64,000 nt of DNA from Planctomycetota bacterium (GTDB lineage: Bacteria; Planctomycetota; UBA1135; GCA-002686595), in the NCBI GenBank assembly GCA_016779205.1, contig JADHOC010000012.1, positions 93,029-157,028 of the forward strand. Reading direction: 5' to 3'. Positions within the stretch are counted from its first letter, which is position 1. The number at the start of each line of letters is the position of its first letter. The notes under the pieces were generated by a model. It was given only the letters and a program-made list of their open reading frames with translations. It did no database searches and was not told the DNA's origin. Shown piece by piece: positions 23,685 through 32,274 of this stretch. Both the position numbers and the translations under genes were made by a program.

Positions 23685-26297
23685 ATGATCACACTCGCCA
23701 TCTGCAGCGCCCTCGTCGCCCAGGACCCCGCCTTCGCCGCCAGCGAGGCCGACGCCTACACCCTTGAGTACCTCAAGACTCCGGACGGCTGCGTCCTCGA
23801 GGTCGGAGGCATGGACCTCCTCTCCGACGGTCGGCTCGTGGTCAGCACGCGCCGCGGTCAGGTCTGGATCGTCGAGGATCCCCTAGGCGACGACTTCGAG
23901 AACGCGAAGGTGACCCTCTTCCACGAGGGGCTCTGGGAGGGCCTCGGCCTCGACGTCAAGGACGACGAGATCCACGTCATCCAGCGCGGCGAGATCTCGA
24001 AGCTGCTGGACACCGACGGAGACGGCCGCTGTGACGTGATCGAGACCGTCGCCAGCGACTGGGGCGTGTCGGGCCACTACCACGAGTTCGCCTTCGGCCT
24101 CCCCCGGGACAGCAAGGGCAACTGGTGGATGGGCCTCAACGTCAGCTTCGGCGACCCCGAGTGGTGGCACGGCCGCTCGACGGTCCCCTACCGCGGGTGG
24201 GTCCTGCGGGTCTCCCCGGACGGCACGGTCACCCCATGGGCCAGCGGCGTCCGCAGCCCCAACGGCGTGGCGGTGGACAGCCAGGACCGGGTCTTCGTGA
24301 CGGACAACCAGGGCGACTGGGTGGCCTCGAGTCCGATCTACCACATCCAGAAGGACGGCTTCTACGGTCACCCCAAGAGCCTCAACTGGACCGAGGACTA
24401 CCGCTCCACGGGCAAGCTCGCCCACGACGAGATCCCGCCTGCCCGCGCCGCCACCGGACGCACGACGCCGGCAATCTGGATCCCCTACCAGTGGTCGCGC
24501 TCCACGGGCAACCTGCTCGAGGACCGCTCCGGCGGGGCGTTTGGCCTCGAGGACGGCCAGTTCGTGGTCGCCGAGCTGACCAACGGCATGATCCTGCGCG
24601 CTGGCTTCGAGGAGGTGCAGGGCCAACTCCAGGGCTGGATCGCGCCCCTGCGCCAGGAGATCGGTTCGGTCAACCGGGTCCTCCAGGCCCCTGACGGCAC
24701 GGTCTTCTGCGGCCTCACGAACCGCGGCTGGGGCGGCCGCGCCCCCGCCGACGGGCTCGTGCGAGTGCGCCGCACCGCCGCCGAGGCCATGGACCTGGCG
24801 GGCATGACCCTCCTGGACTTGGACGAGGAGACGGAGAGCTTCGGGTTCGAGATCGCCTTCACCCATCCAGTCCACGGCGACTGGGAGCCCTCGGCGGACC
24901 GCGTGAAGATGATCTCTTACGACTACGACTACTGGTGGGAGTACGGCTCCCCCGAGCGGCACGTCACCGAGCTGGAGCTCTCGGACGTCCAGCTCTCCGA
25001 GGACCGCACCCGCCTCGTCGTCCGGTCCTTCGACATCTTCCCTGCCACCTGCGTGCGGATCACGATGGACGGGATCCAGTCGGGAAGCGGCGCGCCGCTC
25101 CTGCACCCCGAGGTCGCCTACACGATCAACCAGCTCCCCAGCGGAGCCCTCACCAACGCCTACGTGTCCAAGGTCGTGCCGCCGCCCCCGAGCCGGGGCG
25201 AGGCGGACGCGGGCGTCCTGCGCCTCTCCTGGGGCGACGCGCTCGGGCAGTTCGAGGCCACCGGCTGGGAGCTGGTGGACGCCTCCCTGGACCCCGAGGA
25301 CAAGAAGCGCTTCAAGACTGGCGTCGGCAACGGCGCCCTCGTCAACGCCGGCCCCGACGCCACGGACCTGGTGACCCGCGGCTCCTTCGGTGACGCCCAC
25401 GTGCACGTGGAGTTCATGCTCCCCGAGGACTCCGCCTCCGGGGTCGAGCTGGGCAACCTCGGCCGCCTGAACCTCTTCCCCGACCCCGAGGTCTGCGGCA
25501 GCTTCCAGGGCAATGGCGTCGCCGTGGGCCCCGCCGCGGAGGCCTTCGGAGAGGCCGGTGAGTGGTACCCCCTCGACGTCTACTACCGCGCCGCCACGGA
25601 CGAGAGCCCCGGCTTCCTCGATCGCGTGGAGCTCAACGGGGTCACGGTCATCGAGGGCCTCGAGGTCCCGAACGCCGGCAAGGGGCGCGCCCCCATCCGC
25701 TTCATCGGCTCCCGGGGCGCCGTCGCCGTGCGGAACATCCAGGTCAAGCCCCTGGACCGCCCCGCGGACGCAGGCGAGTGGGAGTTCCTGGACGCCGGCG
25801 CCTCCTGGGACGACTGGGAGCTGGTGGGTGACTGCAACTTCGAGCTCGAGAACGAGGAGCTGATCGGCAAGGGCGCGCTCGGCTGGCTCTGGGCCCCGGT
25901 GGACGACCTCGGGGACGTCACCGTGCGAGCGCGGGTCAAGGTCAACGCCAACGGCGCCGGCGCCCTCATCGTCCGCGCCGCGGACGGGGACGATGGCGTC
26001 GAGGGCTACGAGGTACGCGTGAACGCGTCCTTCCCCGACGACGTTATGACCGGCTCGATCCGCGCCGGGGAGGTCAGCGAATCGTTGGGCACCCTGCTCA
26101 TCGCCGCGGACACCTGGGCGGACCTCGAGGTGGACGTCCGCGACGGCGAGGGGGGCACCACCGTGACCGTGCGCCTCAACGGCGTGCTGGTGAACCAGAT
26201 GGTCCACGCCGAGGGCTTCGAGCCCGGCGGCCTCGCGCTCCGCTGTGACCACGACGGCACCGTCTTCAAGATCCAGAACATCCGGGTCCGCCGATGA
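23685..26297 (+). CDS. Secreted dehydrogenase-like propeller with two DUF1080/LamG-type domains
   Basis: 870 residues with a short export signal (ITLAICSALVAQ). Residues ~30-500 resemble the sorbosone/glucose dehydrogenase-like propeller of planctomycete heme-binding proteins: GGMDLLSDGRLVVSTRRG, LLDTDGDGRCDVIE and ASGVRSPNGVAVDSQDRVFV. Two beta-sandwich domains follow (about 510-720 and 725-870), each like the DUF1080 3-keto-glycoside hydrolase fold. The first contains GDAHVHVEFMLPEDSASGVE. It likely acts on extracellular or periplasmic sugars; the substrate is unknown. It overlaps the metallophosphatase gene by 4 bases and forms a three-gene operon with it and the cytochrome. Confidence 0.78.
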   Translation: MITLAICSALVAQDPAFAASEADAYTLEYLKTPDGCVLEVGGMDLLSDGRLVVSTRRGQVWIVEDPLGDDFENAKVTLFHEGLWEGLGLDVKDDEIHVIQRGEISKLLDTDGDGRCDVIETVASDWGVSGHYHEFAFGLPRDSKGNWWMGLNVSFGDPEWWHGRSTVPYRGWVLRVSPDGTVTPWASGVRSPNGVAVDSQDRVFVTDNQGDWVASSPIYHIQKDGFYGHPKSLNWTEDYRSTGKLAHDEIPPARAATGRTTPAIWIPYQWSRSTGNLLEDRSGGAFGLEDGQFVVAELTNGMILRAGFEEVQGQLQGWIAPLRQEIGSVNRVLQAPDGTVFCGLTNRGWGGRAPADGLVRVRRTAAEAMDLAGMTLLDLDEETESFGFEIAFTHPVHGDWEPSADRVKMISYDYDYWWEYGSPERHVTELELSDVQLSEDRTRLVVRSFDIFPATCVRITMDGIQSGSGAPLLHPEVAYTINQLPSGALTNAYVSKVVPPPPSRGEADAGVLRLSWGDALGQFEATGWELVDASLDPEDKKRFKTGVGNGALVNAGPDATDLVTRGSFGDAHVHVEFMLPEDSASGVELGNLGRLNLFPDPEVCGSFQGNGVAVGPAAEAFGEAGEWYPLDVYYRAATDESPGFLDRVELNGVTVIEGLEVPNAGKGRAPIRFIGSRGAVAVRNIQVKPLDRPADAGEWEFLDAGASWDDWELVGDCNFELENEELIGKGALGWLWAPVDDLGDVTVRARVKVNANGAGALIVRAADGDDGVEGYEVRVNASFPDDVMTGSIRAGEVSESLGTLLIAADTWADLEVDVRDGEGGTTVTVRLNGVLVNQMVHAEGFEPGGLALRCDHDGTVFKIQNIRVRR

Positions 26298-28141
26298 TCC
26301 AACGCACCCACCTCATCCTCGCCTTCACCGCGACCCTCGCCCTCGGCGCAGCGTTGCCGCCTGTCTTCCGGGGCTCCGTCCTCCGGATGGGGAGCTCGGG
26401 CGAGATGGAGGGTGCGCTGGCAGGCCCCCTGAGGCGCGCCAACAGCGAGCTCGCCTTCGCCCCCGCGCAGGTGGGCGGCGGCCTGATCTTCAACGGGAAG
26501 GACGACGCGTTCATCTCGACCGGGAGCCAGCAAGGCTGGCTGCCCGCCACGCAGCTACACGTCGGCGCCCTCGTCTCCGTCGAGACCCCGCGCCGATGGG
26601 GTGGGATCGTGGGCGCGGTGGAGGACAACGGCGAGGCCGAGACGGGCTGGATCCTCGGCTACGACGCCTCCGCCTTCACCCTCATGATCTCCACCGAGGC
26701 CACGGACGACGGCGACGGGAAGATGATCACCCTGCGCGCCGATCGCCCCTACGAGTTCGGCCGGCTACACCTGGTCACCGCCTCGTACGACGGCGAGCGC
26801 GCGGAGCTCACCATGGACGGCGTCGTGGTGGCGACGTCCGACGCGCCCGGCGGCCCGATCCTCTACAGCGGGGAGGAGCGCCTCACCGTCGGCGCCTACC
26901 GGGACGTCAACGAGATGTTCCCCCACGATGGGAGGATCGCGGCGCTGGAGATCTTCGACTCGCCGTTCGGCGGCAAGCTCGCGTTCCACAAGCGCTTCGG
27001 AGCGGCCAACCAGACCCCCTGGACGGACGCCACCTTCGACTGGGCCGTCCAGCCCTACCTCACCTGGCCCTCCACGGACGCGGTCAGCGTCCTCGGCGAG
27101 TCCACCTGGCCGTCGGAGGCCGTGGTGCTCGTCCGCCCCGAGTCCCAGGCCGACTGGACCGAGGTCCAATCCGGAACGCCGGGCTCCCGCCTCCACGAGG
27201 TCCGCCTCGAGGGCCTCCAGGCCGACAGGAAGTACTTCTATCAGATGAACCTCATCGGGGCCGCGGACGGCGACGCCGTGCCCGTGCTTGAGGGGCCCGT
27301 GCGGTCCTTCCGGACAGCTCCGGAGAGCGACAGGAGCGCGTTCACCTTCACGGTCATCGGGGACACCCAGACCAACGGCGCCGTGGCCAAGCGGGTCAGT
27401 GACCTGGCCTTCGAGCAGCGCCCCAACTTCGTCGTGCACTGCGGCGACCTGGTGGACACGGGCGGCAACAAGACCGACTGGACGGAGACCTTCTTCCCCA
27501 GCATGCGGCCGCTCATCGAGCACGCCCCGCTGGTCCCCGTCCTCGGCAACCACGAGCAGGACGCGAAGCTGTACTACGACTACATGTCGCTGCCCGCGCC
27601 CGAGCGCTGGTACTCCCTGCGCTACGGGTCCGCCGAGTTCTTCATGATCGACGGCAACCGCTCCCTGGCCCAGCGGTCGGAGCAGCTCGCCTGGCTCGAC
27701 AGGGCGCTGTCCGCTTCCAAGGCGAAGTGGCGCTTCGCCGTGCTCCACCAGCCCCCCTACACCAGCGACTCCAACGACTACGGCGACACGACCCTGACCT
27801 CGTCCACCCGGGGTGACATGAACGTGCGCAACATCGTCCGCTTGCTCGAGGAGCATGGGGTCGACATCTGCTTCTCGGGTCACGTGCACGACTACGAGCG
27901 CACGTTCCCCATCAAGGGCGGCGAGGTGCTCCCCCACCAGGAAGGCGGCGTGCTCTACATCACCGCGGCCGGCGGCGGCGGCTCCCTCGAGGACTTCGAC
28001 GGGACGAACACGTGGTTCGGCAATCGCAAGGCGAGGCGTCACCACCACCTCCACGTGGCCATCCTCGGGGATGACCTCGAGCTTCAGGCCATGGACGAGG
28101 ACGGCCGGGTCTTCGACACGCTGCGCCTGCGGGCGCGCTGA
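26294..28141 (+). CDS. Secreted metallophosphatase with N-terminal LamG-like domain
   Basis: 615 residues with an export signal (LILAFTATLALGAALPP). Residues ~40-220 form a concanavalin/LamG-like sandwich (LHLVTASYDGERAELTMDG). A fibronectin-like domain at ~245-340 is followed by a calcineurin-type phosphoesterase. Its metal-binding motifs are in order: FTVIGDTQTNG, HCGDLVDTGG, LGNHEQD, LHQPPYTSD and SGHVHDYERTFP. This domain order resembles purple acid phosphatases. It probably releases phosphate from secreted or bound substrates. Last gene of the 22628-28141 operon; the convergent HDOD gene begins 10 bases on. Confidence 0.87.
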   Translation: MIQRTHLILAFTATLALGAALPPVFRGSVLRMGSSGEMEGALAGPLRRANSELAFAPAQVGGGLIFNGKDDAFISTGSQQGWLPATQLHVGALVSVETPRRWGGIVGAVEDNGEAETGWILGYDASAFTLMISTEATDDGDGKMITLRADRPYEFGRLHLVTASYDGERAELTMDGVVVATSDAPGGPILYSGEERLTVGAYRDVNEMFPHDGRIAALEIFDSPFGGKLAFHKRFGAANQTPWTDATFDWAVQPYLTWPSTDAVSVLGESTWPSEAVVLVRPESQADWTEVQSGTPGSRLHEVRLEGLQADRKYFYQMNLIGAADGDAVPVLEGPVRSFRTAPESDRSAFTFTVIGDTQTNGAVAKRVSDLAFEQRPNFVVHCGDLVDTGGNKTDWTETFFPSMRPLIEHAPLVPVLGNHEQDAKLYYDYMSLPAPERWYSLRYGSAEFFMIDGNRSLAQRSEQLAWLDRALSASKAKWRFAVLHQPPYTSDSNDYGDTTLTSSTRGDMNVRNIVRLLEEHGVDICFSGHVHDYERTFPIKGGEVLPHQEGGVLYITAAGGGGSLEDFDGTNTWFGNRKARRHHHLHVAILGDDLELQAMDEDGRVFDTLRLRAR

Positions 28142-28151
28142 GGAAGACTCC

Positions 28152-29015
28152 CTAGAAGCCGATCGCTGCGGAGCCGCTGGTCGTGGCGAGTGACACGATG
28201 TCACCGAGCTCACGCTCGTCGATCTCCAGGGCCAGGGTCGAGGGCCACACCAACGGGATCGAGAGGTTGTCGAATCCCTGGGCCGCGAGCAGGCGGCCGA
28301 GATGAGTCGAGAATACGGCGACCTGGACCTCCCGGTTCGCCGGGAGCTCGTTGCGACCATCCGCGAGGGCAGCAGCGGCCGCCTCGATCGCGGGGGGCAG
28401 CGACCAGTTGCGCGCGAGCATGAGGCAGAGGGCCGGGCCCACGCGGCTCACCAGCTCCCTGCGCATCCGTGAGGAAAGCTCGGCGCCCTGGCGCTTCTCC
28501 ACGCGCTGGATCATCTGGTGGCCCAGCGGCGTCCCGGCGCAGAGAATCAGCCCGGCCAGCATCGAGGCGCGATTGGCGCCCAGCTTGGTCGACGACACGC
28601 GGTGCGAGATCGCGCCCGCGATTCGCGCGCTGTTCCAGGTCTGTTCTCCCCCGAGCACGCTCTCCAGGACCGGCCCGAAGACCTGCGAGCGGGCCACCTT
28701 GATCACCGCGAGCTCCCACAGCCCGCGCATCCCGATGCGCTGGGCCGCGACGCTCGCTGATTCGACCGGATCGCTGGCGGCGTAGAGCGCCGAGTTGGCA
28801 AGGTTGAGGACCTGCTCCTTGAGCTCCTCGTCACCCTCGAGGATCTCCCCTACCGCAACGGCGTTGTACTCTCCGCTCACGACGAGCGCGGCCAGCTCCA
28901 CGGCGGCGCGGCTCAAACGGGGCAGCTCATCTTCCGCCGCCTCCAGTTCGGTGACCAGGGCAGCACGCCACGCACCGTCCAGCGACTCGGGCACACCATC
29001 TTCCAGTGACAGCAT
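28152..29015 (-). CDS. HDOD-domain signalling protein
   Basis: 287 residues, single HDOD domain (HD-related output domain, not a proven hydrolase). The core runs from LPRLSRAAVELAALV through VGEILEGDEELKEQVLNLAN to AQRIGMRGLWELAVIKVARS and AGLILCAGTPLGHQMI. HDOD proteins link to chemotaxis, twitching or c-di-GMP signalling in other bacteria. No receiver or GGDEF partner is nearby. A GTG at 29018 immediately precedes ATG 29015; I prefer the ATG because it is 7 bases behind the TAGAGC box. It is flanked by unrelated secreted enzymes. Confidence 0.85.
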   Translation of the reverse strand: MLSLEDGVPESLDGAWRAALVTELEAAEDELPRLSRAAVELAALVVSGEYNAVAVGEILEGDEELKEQVLNLANSALYAASDPVESASVAAQRIGMRGLWELAVIKVARSQVFGPVLESVLGGEQTWNSARIAGAISHRVSSTKLGANRASMLAGLILCAGTPLGHQMIQRVEKRQGAELSSRMRRELVSRVGPALCLMLARNWSLPPAIEAAAAALADGRNELPANREVQVAVFSTHLGRLLAAQGFDNLSIPLVWPSTLALEIDERELGDIVSLATTSGSAAIGF

Positions 29016-29022
29016 CACGGGG

Positions 29023-29028
29023 GCTCTA
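29023..29028 (-). promoter_or_regulatory. TAGAGC box before the HDOD gene
   Basis: Minus strand GATAGAGC, then four C and GTG (29018), or 7 bases to ATG (29015). It lacks the final T of the usual box, so it is weaker than the others. Confidence 0.3.
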
Positions 29029-29089
29029 TCGAATGCAGATCGGCACCAAGCGAAGGGAAAACACCATATCCATGGGGTGCATTCCCGTC

Positions 29090-29938
29090 ATGCGCCCATC
29101 CTGGCAGCGCGAGTGCCTACTCGGCCTCGTCGTGCTGCTGTCCTGTTGCGGGACGTTCCCCACGTCCCCCATGCCCGCGGCCAGCCCCCCGGGCGTGGTC
29201 CTCGCCGTCGGCGGGGGCGGCACCCCGGCCGCTGCGGTCCGGCGAGGGCTCCAGGAGGCCCCGAGGCTGGAGGGTGGCCCAAGGGTCGCCGTGGTGCCCT
29301 TCGCCTCCGCGAGGGAGGATCGCGGGCTCGGGTCCGTGGAGATGTGGCGGGAGGCAGGCGCCCCGTCCGTGACCCTGGTCCCCGAGGATGAGGGCGCGCG
29401 GAGCCTGCTTGAGAGCGCGGACATCATCTGGCTGGGGGGCGGGAGCCAGAGCCGGCTGATGGAGTCCCTCGAGCGCCTCGAGCTCGTGGAGTTGATCCGA
29501 GACCGACACCGCGCCGGAGCCCTGGTGGGTGGCACCAGCGCCGGCGCCGCGGTCCTGGGGGGGGTCATGATCTCGGGTGACCCCGAGCCCGACGCCTACA
29601 CCGGGGGCGCCATGGCACCCCTTCAATCCCTGCAGCTGATCCCCGGGGTGATCGTGGATCAGCACTTCCGGGAGCGGAAGCGGGAGGGTCGACTCATCAG
29701 TGCCCTCCTCGACCAGCCCACGGGGTGGGTCGGCGTGGGGATCTCGGAGGCCACCGCCGCCGTGTTCGAAGGCGGCACCTTCGAGGTGCTGGGCGAAGGG
29801 GTGGTCCTCGTGCTGGACACCTCCAGCGCGCGGGTGGAGCGCGCGGCCTCGGGCGAGCTTCAGCGCGCGAGCGGGGTCACCCTGTCGATTCACCCGCCCG
29901 GAGACCGGCGCGAGATCCCAGGTGCGAGCGGCCCCTGA
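29090..29938 (+). CDS. Cyanophycinase-like S51 peptidase, lipoprotein
   Basis: Serine peptidase of family S51, about 282 residues from ATG 29090. The start carries a hydrophobic run with a lipobox-like LLSCC. The nucleophile serine lies in the GGTSAGAAVLGG motif at about residue 150. IIWLGGGSQSRLMESL and VDQHFRERKREGRLISAL match the surrounding family motifs. Characterised members release beta-Asp-Arg dipeptides from cyanophycin, or act on Asp-X dipeptides. No cyanophycin synthetase is seen here and a secreted form would act outside. An in-frame ATG at 29072 is the alternative start. Confidence 0.83.
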   Translation: MRPSWQRECLLGLVVLLSCCGTFPTSPMPAASPPGVVLAVGGGGTPAAAVRRGLQEAPRLEGGPRVAVVPFASAREDRGLGSVEMWREAGAPSVTLVPEDEGARSLLESADIIWLGGGSQSRLMESLERLELVELIRDRHRAGALVGGTSAGAAVLGGVMISGDPEPDAYTGGAMAPLQSLQLIPGVIVDQHFRERKREGRLISALLDQPTGWVGVGISEATAAVFEGGTFEVLGEGVVLVLDTSSARVERAASGELQRASGVTLSIHPPGDRREIPGASGP

Positions 29939-29948
29939 GGGGAGGGCG

Positions 29949-29954
29949 TATCCT
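29949..29954 (+). promoter_or_regulatory. TATCCT box 7 nt before the ThuA/DUF1080 gene
   Basis: CGTATCCT, spacer CCAGGGT, then ATG at 29962. It lies just after the stop of the S51 peptidase gene, arguing for a separate transcript. Confidence 0.45.
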
Positions 29955-29961
29955 CCAGGGT

Positions 29962-32241
29962 ATGGTCCTCCTCCCCGCCCTCGCCCTCGTCCTCACCAGC
30001 CTCCCCTCCTCCGCCCAGGCGCCCGACACCACACCTGCGCCGTCCAACGCGACGCGGCCGCGGGTCCTGCTGGTCTCCGGGGCCAACAACCACGACTGGG
30101 AGTGGACGACCCCGTCCCTCGAGAAGATCCTCGCGGAGACCGGGCGCTTCGAGGTCACGGTCACCCGCGACCCGGCCCGGTCGCTGGCCGACCGCGCCGC
30201 CCTCGCCGCGCTCGACGCGGTGGTGCTCGACTACAACGGCCCCCGCTGGGGCGAGGCCGCCGAGACCGCGTTCCTCGACGCCGTGCGCGGCGGGCTCGGC
30301 GTGGTGGTCATCCACGCCGCGGACAACCACGGCAACGGCTGGCCCGAGTACGAACGCCTGGTCGCCGACCTGTGGCGTCGGGGAACGGGACACGGGCGCT
30401 TCCACCCCTTCGACGTGGAGGTCGTGGACCGTGACCACCCGGTGACCCGCACCCTGCCCACCATCCTCCAACACCCCGACGAGCTCTATCACAACCTCGT
30501 CAACGTGCACGGCGTCGACCGTCGCGTCCTGGCCACCGCCTTCTCCAGCAAGGAGAGCGGCGGCACCGGCGAGGCTGAGCCGATGATCCTCGTGCGCTCC
30601 TACGGCGAGGGCCGGATGTTCCACACGCCCCTCGGACACGTCTGGCGCAACGTCCCCGGCTCCCAGGCCTCCCACCGTGACCCGCAGTTCCGCGGGCTCA
30701 TCGTGCGCGGCACCGAGTGGGCCGCCACGGGCACCGTCACCGACGCCAGGACCGCGCCCGCGCCAGCGGCCGGGGAGTGGCGCTCCCTCATGGACCGAGA
30801 GCAGTGGGGCACCCTCGGTGGCGGCGACGTCCCCGAGGGCTGGCGCTTCGAGGGGGACGTGCTGCGCCGAGAGGGCGCGGCGGGCGACATCGTCACTCGC
30901 GAGGCCTTCGGGGACTTCGAGCTGACGTTCCAGTGGAAGGCCGCCGTCACCGGGAACTCCGGGGTGAAGTACCGGATTCCTGAGCAGGCGACCGAGGCCG
31001 TCGGCCCCGAGTTCCAGCTGCTCGACCCCGCCGCCCCCACCGAGACCCCCGAGCACCGCGCGGGCGCCCTGTACGACGTGATCCCCGCCGGCGCTTCCCC
31101 CTCTGTCCCCTGGGGTGAATTCCACGAGGCGCGCATCGTCTCCCGCGGCTCGACCCTCGAGCACTGGCTCGACGGCGCCCTGGTCGCGTCGGCGGACACC
31201 TCCACGGACGAGTGGAAGGCGGCGGTGGCCGACAGCAAGTTCCGCGGGCGCGACGGCTTCGCGGCCGCCGGGCCCGGCCGGATCCTCATCCAGGACCACG
31301 GCGACGAGGTCTGGATCCGGGGCATGCGCGTCCGCTCCCTCGAGGCCGACGGCGGGAAGGCCTCGCTGCTGTTCGACGGGGCGCTCCCCGAGGGCTGGTT
31401 CACCGTCGGGGACGCCCAGTACCGCGTGGAGGGCACCACCCTGATCGGGAGCGCCGGGCCCGCCCAGCGACAGAGCTTCCTCGTCTCCGAGCAGGAGTTC
31501 GGAGACTTCGCGTTCGAGGTCGACGTACGCATCGCCGTCGAGGGCAACTCCGGGATCCAGCTCCGGAGCCACGTGGGCAAGGACGGGGTGCTGCGCGGCT
31601 ACCAGGCGGAGATCGACCCCTCACCCCGCGCGTGGTCCGCCGGGCTCTTCGACGAGGGGCGCCGCGGTTGGCTCGACGATCTCTCGGACAACCAGGCCGC
31701 ACGCGAGGCCTTCGACCTCGACGGCTGGAACCGCTACCGCATGGTCTGTGAGGGCCCCCACCTACGTACCTGGATCAACGGGGTCCCCGCCGCCGACCTG
31801 CTCGACGGCGCCGACCTCTCCGGATCGCTCGCGTTCCAGATCCACGGCTGGGACGACGACATCGAGATCCACTGGCGGGATCCCCGCGTCGAGGACCGGG
31901 GCCGGCACGGCTGGGTCCCCCAGGATCCCGCGGCCCGCTGCGCCCTCGGCGGCGCGCCGGGCGCACGCGCCACGGTCCTGGGCGAGGACGTCGAGCTACG
32001 GCTCGTGGGCGCCGACGGCGCTGTGTTGACCCGGATTGATCTCTCGGCCAGGGAGGGCTGGAAGGCCGGTTCGATGAACCGCGTCACCGTCCTGCTGGCT
32101 CCCGACCGCGCTGCCATTCAGCTCGGCGACCGGACCACCGTCGAGGTGGCAGTGGAGGGCGTCGAGGCGCTCGAGTTCCACTCGGACTCTCGGTCCCTGG
32201 AGGTCCGCTCCCTCACCCTCTGCGAGCGCGCCACCGACTGA
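29962..32241 (+). CDS. Secreted ThuA-DUF1080-DUF1080 protein
   Basis: 759 residues with an export signal (LLPALALVLTSLPSSAQA). Residues ~30-235 are a ThuA/trehalose-utilisation glutamine-amidotransferase-like domain (VLLVSGANNHDWEWTTP, VVIHAADNHGNGWPEY, HPVTRTLP, GRMFHTPLGHVW). Two DUF1080 domains follow: SFLMDRE-type start at ~270 with NSGVKYRIPEQATE, and a second at ~455 with GNSGIQLRSHVGKDG. DUF1080 enzymes cleave 3-keto-glycosides, and ThuA helps process 3-keto-disaccharides. A tandem pair in one chain could hydrolyse keto-sugars outside the cell. Confidence 0.85.
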   Translation: MVLLPALALVLTSLPSSAQAPDTTPAPSNATRPRVLLVSGANNHDWEWTTPSLEKILAETGRFEVTVTRDPARSLADRAALAALDAVVLDYNGPRWGEAAETAFLDAVRGGLGVVVIHAADNHGNGWPEYERLVADLWRRGTGHGRFHPFDVEVVDRDHPVTRTLPTILQHPDELYHNLVNVHGVDRRVLATAFSSKESGGTGEAEPMILVRSYGEGRMFHTPLGHVWRNVPGSQASHRDPQFRGLIVRGTEWAATGTVTDARTAPAPAAGEWRSLMDREQWGTLGGGDVPEGWRFEGDVLRREGAAGDIVTREAFGDFELTFQWKAAVTGNSGVKYRIPEQATEAVGPEFQLLDPAAPTETPEHRAGALYDVIPAGASPSVPWGEFHEARIVSRGSTLEHWLDGALVASADTSTDEWKAAVADSKFRGRDGFAAAGPGRILIQDHGDEVWIRGMRVRSLEADGGKASLLFDGALPEGWFTVGDAQYRVEGTTLIGSAGPAQRQSFLVSEQEFGDFAFEVDVRIAVEGNSGIQLRSHVGKDGVLRGYQAEIDPSPRAWSAGLFDEGRRGWLDDLSDNQAAREAFDLDGWNRYRMVCEGPHLRTWINGVPAADLLDGADLSGSLAFQIHGWDDDIEIHWRDPRVEDRGRHGWVPQDPAARCALGGAPGARATVLGEDVELRLVGADGAVLTRIDLSAREGWKAGSMNRVTVLLAPDRAAIQLGDRTTVEVAVEGVEALEFHSDSRSLEVRSLTLCERATD

Positions 32242-32274
32242 GGCTACGCGCGGCTCGAACTCGCCTCGCGTCGG

